The notes: generated by a model not told the origin, from the sequence alone. Positions 33,950-46,341 are shown, counted from the stretch's first letter. The stretch is 64,000 nucleotides of DNA from Pogona vitticeps (GCF_051106095.1 NC_135785.1:106192501-106256500), one strand, 5' to 3'. Program-made: numbers and translations.

Positions 33950-34630
33950 CCAGTGGAAAAAATTGGATTAAATTAGTCTGGCATGATTTGTTATTGACAA
34001 ATCTATATTGGCTTCTTGTTATTATTGCATTGTTTCCTAGGTACTTGCAGAGTGACCCCCCTTTATAATCTGTCCTAGAGGTTTCCCTGGGACTGATGTC
34101 AGGCTAACTAATCTGTAGTTCCCAGGTTCCTCCTTTTTGCCTCTTTTGAAAATAGGGACATTAACCATTCTCAGATTATCTGGCACTTCACCCATCCTTC
34201 ATGATTTAAAGAAAATAATAGACAGTGGTTCTAAGAGTTCTTCAGCAATATTCTTAGATGCAGTTCATCAGGCCCTGGAGATCTGAACTCATTCAAAATA
34301 ATAAGGTATTCCTTGACTATTTATTTATGAATTTCAAGCAGCAATCCTGTCCCATTCACTTGTACTTCACATTTACCTAGAGGGTTGTAGAGTGACATTT
34401 GAGGGGGGAGGAAAGAATCTGAGCTAAAGTAAAAACTGAGCACTTAGACCTTTTCATTTTCTTTTTGCATTGTTACCATTTTTGCATCCTTGCTGAGTAG
34501 TTGAGCTGCTATTTCTTTTCTCTGCTACACACATACCTGAAGAATTATGTTTTGTTCCTTTTAGTGTCTCTTGCTAACCTCAGCTCATTCTCAACATTTG
34601 CCTCCTGTGACGTTTGCCCCTTGTGGCCCC
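33950..34630 (-). mobile_element. CR1 LINE fragment (ORF2, start of RT)
   Basis: Minus-strand text reads, in shifting frames, ELRLARDTKRNK, FFRYVCS, SSDLQG, SENG and FQKRQKG, WELQIS and NNKSCQTNLI, which is the order of the CR1 ORF2 part just before and at the start of the RT (consensus style PGNYRPVSLTSVPGK, KSCQTNLI). Many stops and shifts make it an old copy. The 3' half of the element is missing. Confidence 0.78.
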
Positions 34631-34781
34631 TGTTTGTTTCCCCAAAACAGAGAGCTCATGAAGGCAAAAACAAAACAAACAAACAAAAAACACCTTTTCA
34701 CACGCTGCCATCAATTAATTTCTGTATCAACGTATTTTATTTAGGAAAGATGAAGGTCCATTCAGTTTTCACTTTTTCTTA

Positions 34782-35078
34782 AAACAGGTTTATTAATTAC
34801 AGATGTTCCTTTAATTATTTCATAAGTATTTTCTTCAGGATCACTAAGCATCAATAACAATCTCCTATATTATCTCACAGGTTACTATTCATTCCTCAGA
34901 CTAATCAGTCCTCAGATTCCCAAATTATCTCTATCTCTCTCTAACTCAGACTGAACTCTACTCCCCCTCTCTGGCTCTGCCTTTTAACATCTCTAGTGGC
35001 CCCACCTCTCAACCACATCAGCATAAAACATGAATAATGCATGACTTATTTAACATAATAAGGGTGAACGCCACACCT
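34782..35078 (-). mobile_element. Possible solo LTR or LTR-like relic (fossil)
   Basis: On the minus strand the segment begins GGTGTGGCGTTCACCC, has TTAAAAGGCAGAGCCAGAGA followed by a GA-rich part, and ends with TTAATAAACCTG. A promoter-like followed by poly(A)-signal-like order suggests an LTR of unknown family, but no flanking duplication or internal gene confirms it. Confidence 0.3.
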
Positions 35079-35187
35079 CCCTATTGCCATCCCTGCAATT
35101 CTTTGCTGCCTGTCTATATTCTTCCTCTGTGGCTTGTCCTTTCTTCCTTCCCCTTCCTATATATTAGGAAGTGTTATATAACTCATC

Positions 35188-35296
35188 ACAGCTGACTGCA
35201 GTTAATTGATGAGGTGCTAAGACAGTTATTTCACATGCCCCAAAGTGAACCATGGAGGTACGTTGGCACCTCATCAGTTACTTGCAATTAGCTGTG
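35188..35296. repeat. Inverted repeat, 31-bp arms
   Basis: 35188-35218 and 35266-35296 are complementary at 26 of 31 positions (CACAGCTGACTGCAG against CTTGCAATTAGCTGTG; GATGAGGTGC against GCACCTCATC) with a 47-nt spacer. Likely a foldback MITE core. Confidence 0.65.
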
Positions 35297-35599
35297 GAAA
35301 CTTACACAAACCTTATGTGAACACCAGAAGGATTCCAGCTGTTGAGTTTTATTGAGAAAACACAACAAAATGGCAAATCGAATAGTTCAATGTGAAGACT
35401 TTTCCACAGAATGAGAAGTCAGCAAGCCAAAGTGGACAGTATTGTGATGTTTTGGCTTTATGGGGAAGAAAGGTGAAGAGTGAAAGGTGAAAAGAAGCTG
35501 GAAATTTGAGTTATTAGTTGCATACCCAAGTTACCCAAATAATATTTCTGCTCAGCTAAAACCAAGACCCGTTAAACAAATTCACTCAGAAAGGAAGGA

Positions 35600-36290
35600 T
35601 CAAGAATGTATTAAGAAAGAAATAAGTCATTAAAAGACAAGTTGGAAAAAATGGAGAATAAAGAACAAATAAAAGAAGTGTTTGGAATGGATAACGTATC
35701 ATGGTTTAATTCTACACAATTAGAGCAATGGACAAAGGACTGGGTAAAACGAAATGGCAAATATAAGGAACACATGTAGTATGAAGAACCTGTCCTACAA
35801 AATGAAAGCTTAAGTCAAAATAAGGCAATGAAAAGGACTGTAAGTAAACTTCATAAAACATTACTGGAAGCAAGAGATCAAGAGGACTTGCTTAAAATGT
35901 TTTCGGATTTGGGAGAATATATATGTATTAAGGGTTGAAAAATATATGGAATATAAGAATATTGAAATCAATGTGTGTTAGGAGAAAGATTTATAAGTAA
36001 ATATGGAGATGGTATTTAACACCTGTGAAATTAAATTAAATAGACACCAGTTATTCCAAGTTATATTGGAGAAGTTGTCAGAAAATAGGTACTTATTTCG
36101 TATATTGAAATTCTAGCAATTATTTAAAAGGAAATAAATGACATTACTAAGTTAAAGATAGAGGTATGTTTTAAAATAGCACTTTTGTCAGTACTTGATA
36201 GGGTGCAATGTAATTGGACAGCCAAATAATTAATTTCCAGGTTATTGACATTAAGAAGATTAATTGTGGCTAGAAATTGGAAACCAATCA
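35600..36290 (+). mobile_element. L1-like LINE fragment (ORF2 C-terminal part), strongly decayed
   Basis: Plus-strand reading gives KEVFGMDNVSWF, LEQWTKDWVKRNGKYK, AMKRTVSKLHKTLLEARDQE and later LTLRRLIVARNWKP, resembling the region after the RT in squamate L1 ORF2 (ISKLYQ-LL text, then AARLLYAQHWK near the end). AT-rich with many stops. The identification is by weak similarity. Confidence 0.5.
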
Positions 36291-36295
36291 TGAAG

Positions 36296-36800
36296 GGTAG
36301 CAATGAAGGAACTAGAAAAGATCATCAAAAGTAAGGATGTGTCACTGGAAATGAAGACCAAGATCATCCATGCTATCATATTTCCAATCACTAGTATGGG
36401 TGTGAAAGCAGAGCAGCAAAGCAAGCTAACAGGAAAAAATTGATTTATTAAAATGTGGTGCTGGAGGAGAACTTTGCAGATACTTTAGACTGCCAGAAAG
36501 TATGTCCTATATCAAATCAAGCCTGAACTATCTCTGAAGGGAAAAATGTTGAAACTAAGATTGTCCTACTTTGCGTACATCATGAGAAGACAGGATTCTC
36601 TGGAAAAGACAATAATGTTGGGAAAGGTGGAAGGCAGCAGAAAAAGAGGAAAACCAAATACGAGAAATGCTTACTCCCTAAAGGAAGCCATAGGGTTGAG
36701 TTTTCAGGAGCTAAGCAGGGTTGTTGAGGCAGGACATTTTGAAGTTCACTCATTCATGGAGTTGCTGTAGGTCAGGGGCAACTTGATGGGATGTAACAAC
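36296..36800 (+). mobile_element. RTE/BovB-related LINE 3' fragment
   Basis: Reads MKELEKIIKSKDVSLEMKTK in part, KCGAGGE-like text (AATGTGGTGCTGGAGGAGA, as in BovB LWCWRR), YFAYIMRRQDSLEKTIMLGK, VEGSRKRGKP and a 3' end with GTCAGGGGCAACTTGATGGG then ATGTAACAACAACAATAATG. This is a separate, more diverged RTE subfamily from the copies at 7325 and 44808 and follows directly on the L1-like fragment. Confidence 0.8.
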
Positions 36801-37724
36801 AACAATAATGTTTGTATGATTTTGTTCAAAAATATTTAATGCATTTTTTTTAAAAAAACTAGAATTGTCAACAACATTAAGTGAAGGATGTTAACCATCA
36901 AGAAGCTACCACTACTAAAGAACTTCAAGAATAATACAGGATGCAATGCTTTTCAGTTCACTGAGCGTGTTGCAGCATAAATAACTTAGATGGTTTTCCA
37001 CTCGAGTACTCCTTCCAGAGAGGTTGGTGGTGCATCTCTGGCTTAGCAGCGCAGCACTGAAATCATTAAGAATGCCATGTTCAAAAGGACTTAAAAGTGA
37101 TTTGTCATTGTCATTATTATCACTAGTCTTAGGTCAGTCTCCATCATTCGCCAGTGGAGCTGTGGCAACGTGTGCGCCCTTGGGTGTAATCTTATGATAG
37201 ACTGCTGCATGCTTCTTTTGAACTGCTGGACTCATTCTTGATGCTATCTATCTATTTAAGCTTGTGATTTTTGACAACTTCACCTTCCAGAGTGGGTGTT
37301 GTGTCACCCACTTTTTCTTGTTCTTTTTTGTGTGATATGATTTGCTCTACTATTTCAGGAGCTCTGGGGTGGCAGGTTCCCAGATAAATAATTAAAACCT
37401 TTTCTAAATAGGACACTAAAGTGGCATTAAAGCTCAAAACACTGTATTTTAAAGGAGCTCACTGTGCTACCCATTAATTCTTTGTCATTATTGCTATCTT
37501 TGCTCTGACTGCATGAGTCATTTATTGCATTGTACATTGCCCCCCAGCCTGAAATAAAGAAGTGAGGAACAGGTGATAGGTTCAATAAGGCTACAATGTC
37601 TGTCTATTAAACAGTTTAACTTCAACTTTCCTCACTCTGTAAGTAGAGCCTTTCACATTGAACAACCTAAGTCGAGAGCACCTCCCTCATGATTCTCTCT
37701 CATAACCAATAAGGGACATTCATA
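36801..37724. other. Stretch without recognised gene
   Basis: Nothing supported; short frames only. Confidence 0.5.
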
Positions 37725-37960
37725 AAAGCATGCTGCTTATATACCGCCCCATAGCACTTCAAGCAGTCTCCGGGCGGATTACAAGTTAATTATGCAGGCT
37801 AAACATTGCACCCTCTCAGCAAACTGGGTACTCATTTTACTGACCTCAGAAGGATAGAAGGCTGAGTCAACTTTGAGCCGGCTACCTGGGATTGAACCCT
37901 AAGTAATGAGCACAGCTTTGGCTACAGTACAGCAGTTTAACCACTGCATCATGAGTCTCC
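37725..37960 (-). mobile_element. tRNA-headed SINE
   Basis: Complement copy: plus strand runs GCATGCTGCTTATATACCGC, CCCATAGCACTTCAAGCAG, AATTATGCAGGCTAAACATT, CAAACTGGGTACTCATTTTA, GGCTGAGTCAACTTTGAGCC, GGGATTGAACCC (B box), TAACCACTGCATCATGAG (A box). Confidence 0.92.
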
Positions 37961-38042
37961 CCCAAAGTCCTACTACTTATTGACATTTACTGCCAGAAAA
38001 CATCCAGGAAAGTCCTGAAACAATTTCCACCATAGTTCCAAG

Positions 38043-38046
<4 letters not shown>

Positions 38047-38085
<39 letters not shown>
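38047..38085. repeat. (TC)n microsatellite
   Basis: About 19 uninterrupted TC units. Confidence 0.97.
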
Positions 38086-38088
<3 letters not shown>

Positions 38089-38109
38089 CAACTCACCACA
38101 GCAACAGAG

Positions 38110-38720
38110 CTAGCAGTAGCTTAGTTTCTTACCCCAACCAGGCCCTGTGAAAGCAGACTTGAGACACTCTGTACATATCTAAAGAGAATGTAATTTCCTT
38201 CCACAGATAAGTGCATCCCATCTCCTATACAGAACTGCAGGTGCATAATAACAATGTTGAGATGTAGAATGTAGACACCACTGTCCTCACCTCCCATTCT
38301 ATAAACTCTGTCCAAAATCAAGGAACTGCATCTCCCTTCCACAGTAATCTAGATAGCAGTGCTGACCAAACAACCCTTATAATGGGCTGTCTCTGTTGGA
38401 TTTCCTGTACATCACTGGTGGCCTTCAAAAGTAGAGATCTGCTTTTCATTAGGCCCAAAGCATTGCTTCCTAGATGAATGACTACTATGTAAGTTGGGAG
38501 GTCAATTGGATCACTAAAAAGCCCATCATTCTAGTGGGTCTGGGCACCAGAGCCCAACTGTGACCCTCCCAGGATCCTTTCTTGCATCCTAGGCTACCCC
38601 CAAAATTATGAGGGGGCCTGGAGGGGAACCATATTGTACTTTGTATCTAGAATTGATTGGTAAAGCCAAACAGCAACTCTGCTATTAGTTTCTGCAGGAG
38701 GCCAGGATGACATTACGTGG
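38110..38720 (-). mobile_element. Ngaro-type YR retroelement relic, hydrolase-like ORF (fossil)
   Basis: Minus-strand text contains VVIHLGSN followed by SRSLLL, VQEIQQRQP, RVVWSALLSRLLWKGD and, further on, MHLSVEGNYILF. This order (HLG-N block, IVWSA block, GVHLS block) is the SGNH-hydrolase-like ORF carried by vertebrate Ngaro-type retroelements downstream of their recombinase. Only this part is recognisable and it carries several breaks. It is not contiguous with the gag/RT fossil at 19372. Confidence 0.65.
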
Positions 38721-40570
38721 AACGGGCAATGTGCATCAACCTGGGCCTACAGCCCATGTCCCACCACCAAATGGTCCCATGCATTAAAGGGTAGGTGTAG
38801 CCACCCTGAGGAGGCTGGATAGAACAGCTACCAGTTCTCCATGACCCGGCAGCAGCTGCCCTTCCATGCCCAGTGCAAATGGAGGCTCACCTGACCACAC
38901 ACCATCATTCACTTCTCCCTTGTTGACTTCACTGTACCAGTCCTACCATGATGGTTCCTGGAATTACTCCTTCCATGCATCTTCTTCACTTACAGGTGCC
39001 ACAGCATTCAAATATGTTCACAAAGGGATACATCTGGTGAGTATGCATATGAATTTCCATGTAGGAATTAAAAAAAATACAGCCTTCACTTGATGCCGAA
39101 AAAAGGGAGGTACAAGAAAGCTTGGAGCTTCAGAGAAACAATAAAATGGCAACAGAATTTTTCACATCTGTAATCTTTTGCTGAAGCAAGTTAATACTTT
39201 TTTTATCTGAAAACAATGTGTTTATTTTTCACACCTAAATCACGTTAGAGGCACTCCTTAGAGACTAAAGAAAAATAAGAGGGTGGCAAAGCAGACCATA
39301 TGAAGAACAATTTTGCAAAATGAAGTAGAAAGGTGTGTATAATGGGGAAGATGAAGAGGGGATGAGAGTGGCTAGAACTGTTGAAAAATTCTGCTAAGCA
39401 TTGCAAAAAGAATTTTGAAAGTAAGAGATAGATGATGACTTATTTAAAGGGGAAAATACTGGGCTCCTTGCAATTTTAATCAGATCTTGGCTGCTATCTT
39501 CAAAATAATAAGTTCTAAAGTGTTTGTCACAAAATTTGGGGAGGCAGCTCCTCTGGGAATGGCTTGTAATTTGACCAAAAGTGAACGCAGCAGATGCATG
39601 ACCTGGTAGCTTGAATTTTGCTCAGAAAATTCTTAAGATCCTGCCTTCATACATATGCAAACATGATAACAACTAAGCCAAAATATCAACTGACAGGCAG
39701 TACCAAACATACTGACATGTTTGCCTCCTTTATTTTTTTTAAGGAACTCAACCTTGAGTGTAGATATGGCATAAACTGATAGCAAAGTTCAAAAAACAGA
39801 TGTGGCGATGCCCTATATTTCTTATCATTTTTTTCTCAAGTATACTGATTTTTCTTTTACCCAGATCACAAAAATCCAACTGCCTAAATCCCAGTCCTGG
39901 TTCAGGTGACAGAACAGGTAAAGGTGGGCATATATTGGTTTTTGCCTCAGGATGAATTTGAATTATCTAAGGTTTCCTTTCTAGTATGCACTTTTTAAAA
40001 GATTGCAAACAACCTGCCCATGAACTCACTTTATGAGTGAAGGGAAAACAAAACAAAACAGTAACCTTTTAACTCTGCTTGTAGAAATGGTAACCAGTAA
40101 TGGAAATCTACCCATGTCACAGCTCAGCAAACAGCCATCTTGGCTGCCTGGAAGGTAAAATTATATTTCTGACCATGCACAAGAGTACCACTTCTTCCAA
40201 AGATCCTTGGTATTCTAACTAAGAAAACTATTGTCTCCATGGTCCTTGCTGGAAATTCTCCTTTTGAGCATGCTCAGAAAAACCATCCCCACATACAGTA
40301 TCCACACAGGAAAGATGGAAGCCTTTGGCCTTTGAGATAGAATCCATGTCATTGCTGGTTGCCCTGCCCTGCCCTCTTCTACAAAATAAAGAAAAATGGT
40401 CCATGTCTCTCCTTCACTTCCAGTTACCTTTGTTTGTAAAGTGGGAGAAGGAACTCATAGGGAAGTGTCAGAAGATGAGATGGAACAACAGTGCGAAGAG
40501 ATATTCATTCCAATTGTGTTGTGGTTCTCTAAATCCCATCTATATTTCCTGTCCTCCTATATTGAACTGT
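38721..40570. other. Stretch without recognised gene
   Basis: Nothing supported. The part to about 38900 could still belong to the YR relic but is unreadable. Confidence 0.5.
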
Positions 40571-40576
40571 GAATCT

Positions 40577-40638
<62 letters not shown>

Positions 40639-40665
40639 ATTGCTGCTGCTGCTGCTGCTGCTGCA
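40577..40665. repeat. (TTG)n(CTG)n compound microsatellite
   Basis: About 20 TTG/GTT units followed after TATTG by eight CTG units. The two blocks differ by one transition, suggesting that one arose from the other. Frames over it read as poly-Leu, poly-Cys or poly-Gln. Confidence 0.97.
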
Positions 40666-43350
40666 TTGAACTGCGTACATACTTTTGTGCATTTTTTCCT
40701 AATGTCTGTAATTCCATATACAATTTACATACTGTATTGTGCATTCTTACGCATTTTACCTGGCATATGCTTCCACCAGTCACCAAAGTTTGTTTGTTTG
40801 TATGTATGTATTTCTTCAATACATGTTCATTAATCTGTACTCATCCTAAAACATGCACATGGTTTTCTATGCACCGTATTTCTCTGAAATGCCCCAGAAG
40901 CCCCACAAATGTGCAAATTCTCAAGGCCAGCTATGTCTCTTCTCACTATAAGATGGAAGGGAGAATGGAAGTACTTCCCTCCTCCATAACCTGGGCCACC
41001 TGACTATGGAAGTAGACACAAGGCTGGTCTTACTTCATTTTAAAAGCATTTGAATGGCGGAAACAACAATAACAACAACACTGTTGCTGCCAGCACCAGC
41101 ACCGACACAACAGCTCCAAAGAGCGCAATTGTATACACCTTCCAGCTCTCTCCCCATCCCATGCCTATGCTCTTGACTTTTTGGTCTGCTGATGTGCGGA
41201 GAGAAGATACATCCAGATATCTTTGCATTGGGCCAAAGAGCACTGAAACCAGCTGAACATGGGTGGAGATGTGCAGCCATGATTCAAAGCCAAATCACAC
41301 ATGAAAATCAAAATATTTCATTCTCCAGTGTTTTCATCCTGGGATGTTATTGCTCGCCTGGAGACCTGGAAAAGCATGGCAATATCCTGATCATTCAGTT
41401 AGTGCTCTGATACTTGGTAAATATGCTTGTAAGTATTGGGAGAAGCAGATCTGCACAGTTTGTGACCCAAAAAGCCACCAGCCCCGTATATCACCCTGCT
41501 GCTGTTCAGTGAACCAGTTTTTGTTGCCTGTTTGGGACTACAAAATAAGGGCAGTTCTTGTCTAGAACTTGGAATACCTCAGGCCATAGCAGCTGGATTG
41601 CAATAAGCTGGTGGTGGGGAATCATGAGTACTGCACCACGATCCATAAGCAGGAGTATTTAAGCAGAAAGCATCAAATGTCCATGAAGTCCCCTAGTTAT
41701 ACAGGTTTCTAAACCACACAAGGAAGTTTTATATGAACAAACACTTCATGTTTTAAAAGTTACATCAGCCATTATGACGACATGAATGGGCACAGCAGTG
41801 TGACTTGGGAAACTTTTGAGATAAAAATGCATGGACACACTGCATGTTTTATTTAATTTACCCTACTTGTGTGTATGGAGGGGGCTAATGAAAAGAATTC
41901 TCTGTTCTCAACATTCATGGACATTTGTCTTGGGTTCTTTCAGTGTATCACTTTTCTTTATTATGTGTGGGGAAAATGTTGGCCCCTGAAAGAAATACCA
42001 TCCTGCATGCCAAGAGATTGCTAATTCTGTGATATTTGCAGACATGCATGCACACAGTCTAGTTATGAGGAATCACAGAATTCACTTTAGCTTCTATTAG
42101 GACCAGATTAATGATATGATTCAGGGACTCAGGAAGAGGAGGGACAGGCTGGGTGATAGTTGTAATCAACTTTACATATGCTTATCCCGTCTGACAAGCA
42201 GAATAGGTTCTGGGAATAAGGTCTGACTAGAACTGAACTAGAATCTGACTAGAACAGATTTTTTTAAAAAAATACTGATCAGAATCCTATTACTTACATA
42301 CTCAAGCTAAGTGCAACAATGTAAATTGCAGTGACAACTTGTCATTAATTAAAGAATCAACATTTGTATTCTTTGTTGTGCACCCATCACATGATCAACT
42401 CCTTAACAAGCGGCAATTCTCTGTTGGCATCTATGATACTGCATTGATATTTGTAATTAAAATAGAGTTCTCACCTTTATTATGTATTCATTTTTATTGA
42501 AGGGACAAAACTGCTGCCAATCAAGGCCTAAGTAACCTAGGAAGTTCCTCTTGGAATCATGTTCAATAAGTTGTCCGCCCTGCAGTGTTTTGTTTTATGC
42601 TAATTTTATTTCATACAACATGGCAAGCATGGAGATTCAAGTATAATGTGACAAAGGCAGAGACTCAGAACTTTGTGGGAGGATTCTTAGAAGAGAGAAC
42701 TTCTTAGCAACAAGAAATGAAAGTCAGCTGAGCATTCCATTAGGCATGGGGCTTTCATATTTCTTGGACTTCAGAATTCAGAAGGAATTCCCGCCTATAA
42801 TCCTTCTAGCTAATAGGCTCTGCACAGGGAGCTTCTCATAAAAATTTGGCGATGGCCTTAATTCTTCACTAGTAGGCTGAATACAAGGGATTGAAACCAA
42901 TATTTAAGAGTCGTGTAATCAAAACTCACAAGTCATAGATTTATCTGGTAGGTAAATCTGCTTCAGTATCTCCCAAGTCTAATATTTAAAACAAATCTCT
43001 AATTTTTTTGTTTAGAATATAGAGTGGGGTGGAGGTGTGGGGCACATTTCCCCCCTGCTTATTTCCATTACTTAAACTCTTTGAAAATCTATGTTCCTTA
43101 TGAAGGATTCTCTCCCTTCATTTTTCGCAGCTTTCCATGTGTTTTAAGTACTGTTTTCCTAAATGTTATCTGTGGGTTTTTTCCCTATCTCTACAGCTGC
43201 TTAACGAGCTATTTCATATCACTCAAGGGCACACAAAATAAAATAAAAAACTTGGTGATTTAGAATGGAGTTACAGATGCATGTCTCTTTGCCTTACTTT
43301 TCCTCTGAGTAGGGACAAAAATCGAGTTGCTTAAATCCATTGCACTAAGA
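40666..43350. other. Long stretch without recognised gene or element
   Basis: Contains a CAACAATAACAACAACA patch near 41063-41083 and otherwise unique-looking AT-rich DNA. No coding region supported. Confidence 0.55.
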
Positions 43351-43355
43351 AAAGA

Positions 43356-43430
43356 AAAACAATCCTACAAAGACTTGATATATGTGAAAAATATTTTTCA
43401 CGTATATCTAGTCTTTGTAGGGTTGTTTTT
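43356..43430. repeat. Near-perfect 75-nt palindromic hairpin
   Basis: The left arm (AAAAACAATCCTACAAAGAC, TTGATATATGTGAAAAATA) and right arm (TTTTTCACGTATATCTAG, TCTTTGTAGGGTTGTTTTT) pair over about 36 positions with about three mismatches and almost no loop. Similar mariner-derived hairpins give rise to miRNA genes in other vertebrates. It lies 16 bp before a hAT MITE. Confidence 0.8.
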
Positions 43431-43445
43431 GATTAAGCTCTACAT

Positions 43446-43904
43446 TAGAGATGGGCATGAACTGCCAAAATGGCAGTTTGCTTCGTTTGTAGTTCATCAA
43501 GGTTGATAAACCAAGAGCCATTAATTTCCAGCTGGTTTACTGATGAATCACATATTGGTTCCTTCGTTTGTTAGGGCTTTTCTTTAGACACCCTATGTCT
43601 ATCTAAAACAACAAAGCTGAGATCCCCACCCCCATAGCCTACCCCCTGCCCACATTACCTCCCTACCATGTCCTTGTCTGACACTGCCACATCCTCCTCC
43701 ATCCTTGCAAACAGTGGCTGGCTTCCCTTCAGGCAACCTAGCCTTCCCTGCTTGCCTATGGCCTGTTGATCGGCTGCCCCAAAAATAATTGCTTCAGGAA
43801 AGTTTGGGTTCTATGGTTTAGACAAATCTGAACCAATCCAAAGCAACAAACTGGCAATTTCCCTCAAATTTCCTGATTTGTTTCGGGCTTCATGCCCAAC
43901 TCTA
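43446..43904. mobile_element. hAT MITE with 8-bp target duplication
   Basis: Ends TAGAGATGGGCATGAA and TTCATGCCCAACTCTA are inverted repeats. The flanks CTCTACAT (43438-43445) and TTCTACAT (43905-43912) agree at 7 of 8 positions, fitting hAT. No coding part. About 459 bp. Confidence 0.87.
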
Positions 43905-44019
43905 TTCTACATCTATAAACTTCTCCAGGGTTAGGATTATAGCTGCACAATAGTGTAGCTATGTTACTGTGCAACAGAGCAAATCAACATTTTAAAAGGG
44001 AAGTAAAAAAATGGGGGAC

Positions 44020-46330
44020 AGCCCAAACAAAATATCATAACTTTGAAACTGGACTTCTCTTCAGCATTAAATTTGGCATATTTGTAGCAGTTTGCCCTTG
44101 TTTTTTGCCAAATATGGGGAAGTTTGGTCACAGGGATTTTAAGTTGCAATTTTTTTCAAAAAGTAGAACTGATTAACCCCCGGTAGAGAAACAGGTAACC
44201 CAAACTTCCCCAGATTTATAATAGCTCGTATAAATTGAAAATACCAATTTTACTTATTTTGAAAGAGGGTGGTTGGTCCTCCCTATTTTTTTTTATTTTG
44301 AAAAATATCCAGAGTACAGTGTCTGAAATATTGATCCTCCAAAAAGGCCTTTCAAAAGGGAAAACAATCGCTTTGATATAAGACAGAGAATGAGTGGAAC
44401 AGGTGTACCAGCAAGAGAGTTCCAAATGAGAAACATTGTTGCAGCTTTTTGGGAATATGAAAGATAATTGTTGGGAGGCCAAGGAAAGATCACAAAAACA
44501 GTCAAAAGACAGGTTTTCTTTGAATAGTAAAAAAACAGGCGTGCTTTAAAGAAGGCAATGGAGTGACAGTCCTCCAGAAAGGGACATTTTTGCCATGTAT
44601 CTCCAAGGAATTAGTATACATATGTATGGCATATTCAAAGTATTTCTGCATTACAAAAGCACAGACCAGGATCCTGACATAAGACTTCAAAGAGGAAATT
44701 GGCTTTAGATCTAGGGCAATCTCATGTTTTGACCCTGTCATTCAGGACCCAATTAGCTCACTCTCAGGAGGAGACTCCTTCTGAGAGTCCTTAAAGTCCT
44801 TCAAGTCCTTAAAGAAATGGGAGTGCCTGACCACCTTATCTATCTCCTGAGAAACCTATACGTGGGACAGGAAGCAACAGTTGGAACTGGATATGGAACA
44901 ACTGATTGGTTCAAAATTGGGAAAGGAGTATGACAAGGCTGTATATTATCCCCCTGCTTATTTAACTTATATGCAGAATACATCATGCGAAGGGCCGGAC
45001 TGGACGAATCCCAAACCGGAATTAAGATTTCTGGAAGAAATATCAACAACCTCCAATATGCAGATGATACCACTCAAATGGCAGAAACTGAGTAGGAATT
45101 AAGGAACCTTATAATGAGGGTGAAAGAGGAGAGTGCAAAAAATGGTCTGAAACTCAACATAAAAAAAAAACACTAAGATCATGGCGACTAGTCCCATCAC
45201 CCCCTGGCAAACTGAAGGGTAAGCTTTGGAGGCAGTGACAGATTTTACTTTCTTGGGCTCCATGATCAATGCAAATGGTGACAGCCACGAAATTAAAAGA
45301 CACCTGCTTCTTGGGAGGAAAGCAATGACAAACCTCGACAGCATCTTAAAAAGCAGAGACATCACCTTGCTAACAAAAGTCCGAATAGTCAAAGCTATTG
45401 TTTTTCCCGTAGTGATGTATGGAAGTGAGAGCTACTTTGGCCATCTCGTGAGAAGAGAAGACTCCCTGGAAAAGACCTTGACGTTAGGAAAGTGTGAAGG
45501 CAAGAGGAGAAGGGGAATGACAGAGGACGAGATGGTTGGACAGTGTCATCGAAGCAACCAACATGAATTTGACCCAACTCCGGGAGGCAGTGGAAGACAG
45601 GAGGGCCTGGCGTGCTGTGATCCATGAGGTCATGAAGACTCGGCCACGACTAAACGACTAAACAACAACAACAATGGAAGGAGAACTTTTTAACTCCTTC
45701 ATGTCCAAACTGATATTTGTGCTGGGAAAGACATTCTGTACCTGGTTGTAAAAACATGTTAAAACATCTTTTAAACAGAAGAGAACAAATCTTTAGAAGC
45801 TCATTAGTTTAAGCTGTGAAATTACTGGGGTTTTTTGCTTTGTGGCTTGCAGTGGTCTTACTCAATGGTAGCTTTGGTGCATCTGTTGAGCTTTTCACCT
45901 GTCTTTTCACTATACAATTGTCTGGTAATTAAGAAAAAATATCCAAAGACGTCAAATGCAATCATGTCACTGTCGATGTGTGGTGACTATGAGTTAATGA
46001 CCTCCATAAGATTAACACATCTACTCATAAACAAAGCATCTCATGTTACATTGTTCTCTTTCTACTGCTCCACCTTCTTAGGAGTATTGTCTTTTTCCAT
46101 ATGTCCTGTTCAGGTCTTGAAAACCAACAGCTATAGCACTCCTAATTGTGGCAATTGATCATATGTTTGTTCTTCCTCTCTTATTGCCCCCTATTTTCCC
46201 AGAAATATTGTGTTTTCTGGCTAGTTCTGTGTTTTCATTGTATGTTCATGATACGATAGTCCCAGTTTACCCATCTTTGCTGTAGTGAGAGTTCAGGCTT
46301 TACTTGGCTGAACATCTACTTTTTAATTCT
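44020..46330. repeat. Unclassified dispersed repeat, copy 2, interrupted
   Basis: Collinear with copy 1 at 16260-17240; see that entry for block matches. A BovB LINE fragment (44808-45675) interrupts it. Unlike copy 1, extra sequence is present at 44220-44470. Confidence 0.58.
44808..45675 (+). mobile_element. BovB LINE 3' part with internal deletion
   Basis: Reads GVPDHLIYLLRNLYVGQEAT, GYGTTDWFKIGKGV, QGCILSPCLFNLYAEYIM, YADDTTQMAETE and DFTFLGSMINANGDSHEIK (around 45240), then VRIVKAIVFPVVMYGSES joined directly to YFGHLVRREDSLEKTL. Compared with the copy at 7325, about 168 bp (56 codons) between SES and YFGHL is missing in frame, so 45226-45627 stays open for 133 codons. Stops elsewhere (for example after GKGV and near 45094) disable it. 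Ends in GACTAAACGACTAAACAACA. Confidence 0.94.
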
Positions 46331-46341
46331 CCAAAAATTCA

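Noticed and set aside
40569-41003. Frame with long poly-Cys or poly-Leu
   Set aside because: Product of the (TTG)n(CTG)n microsatellite.
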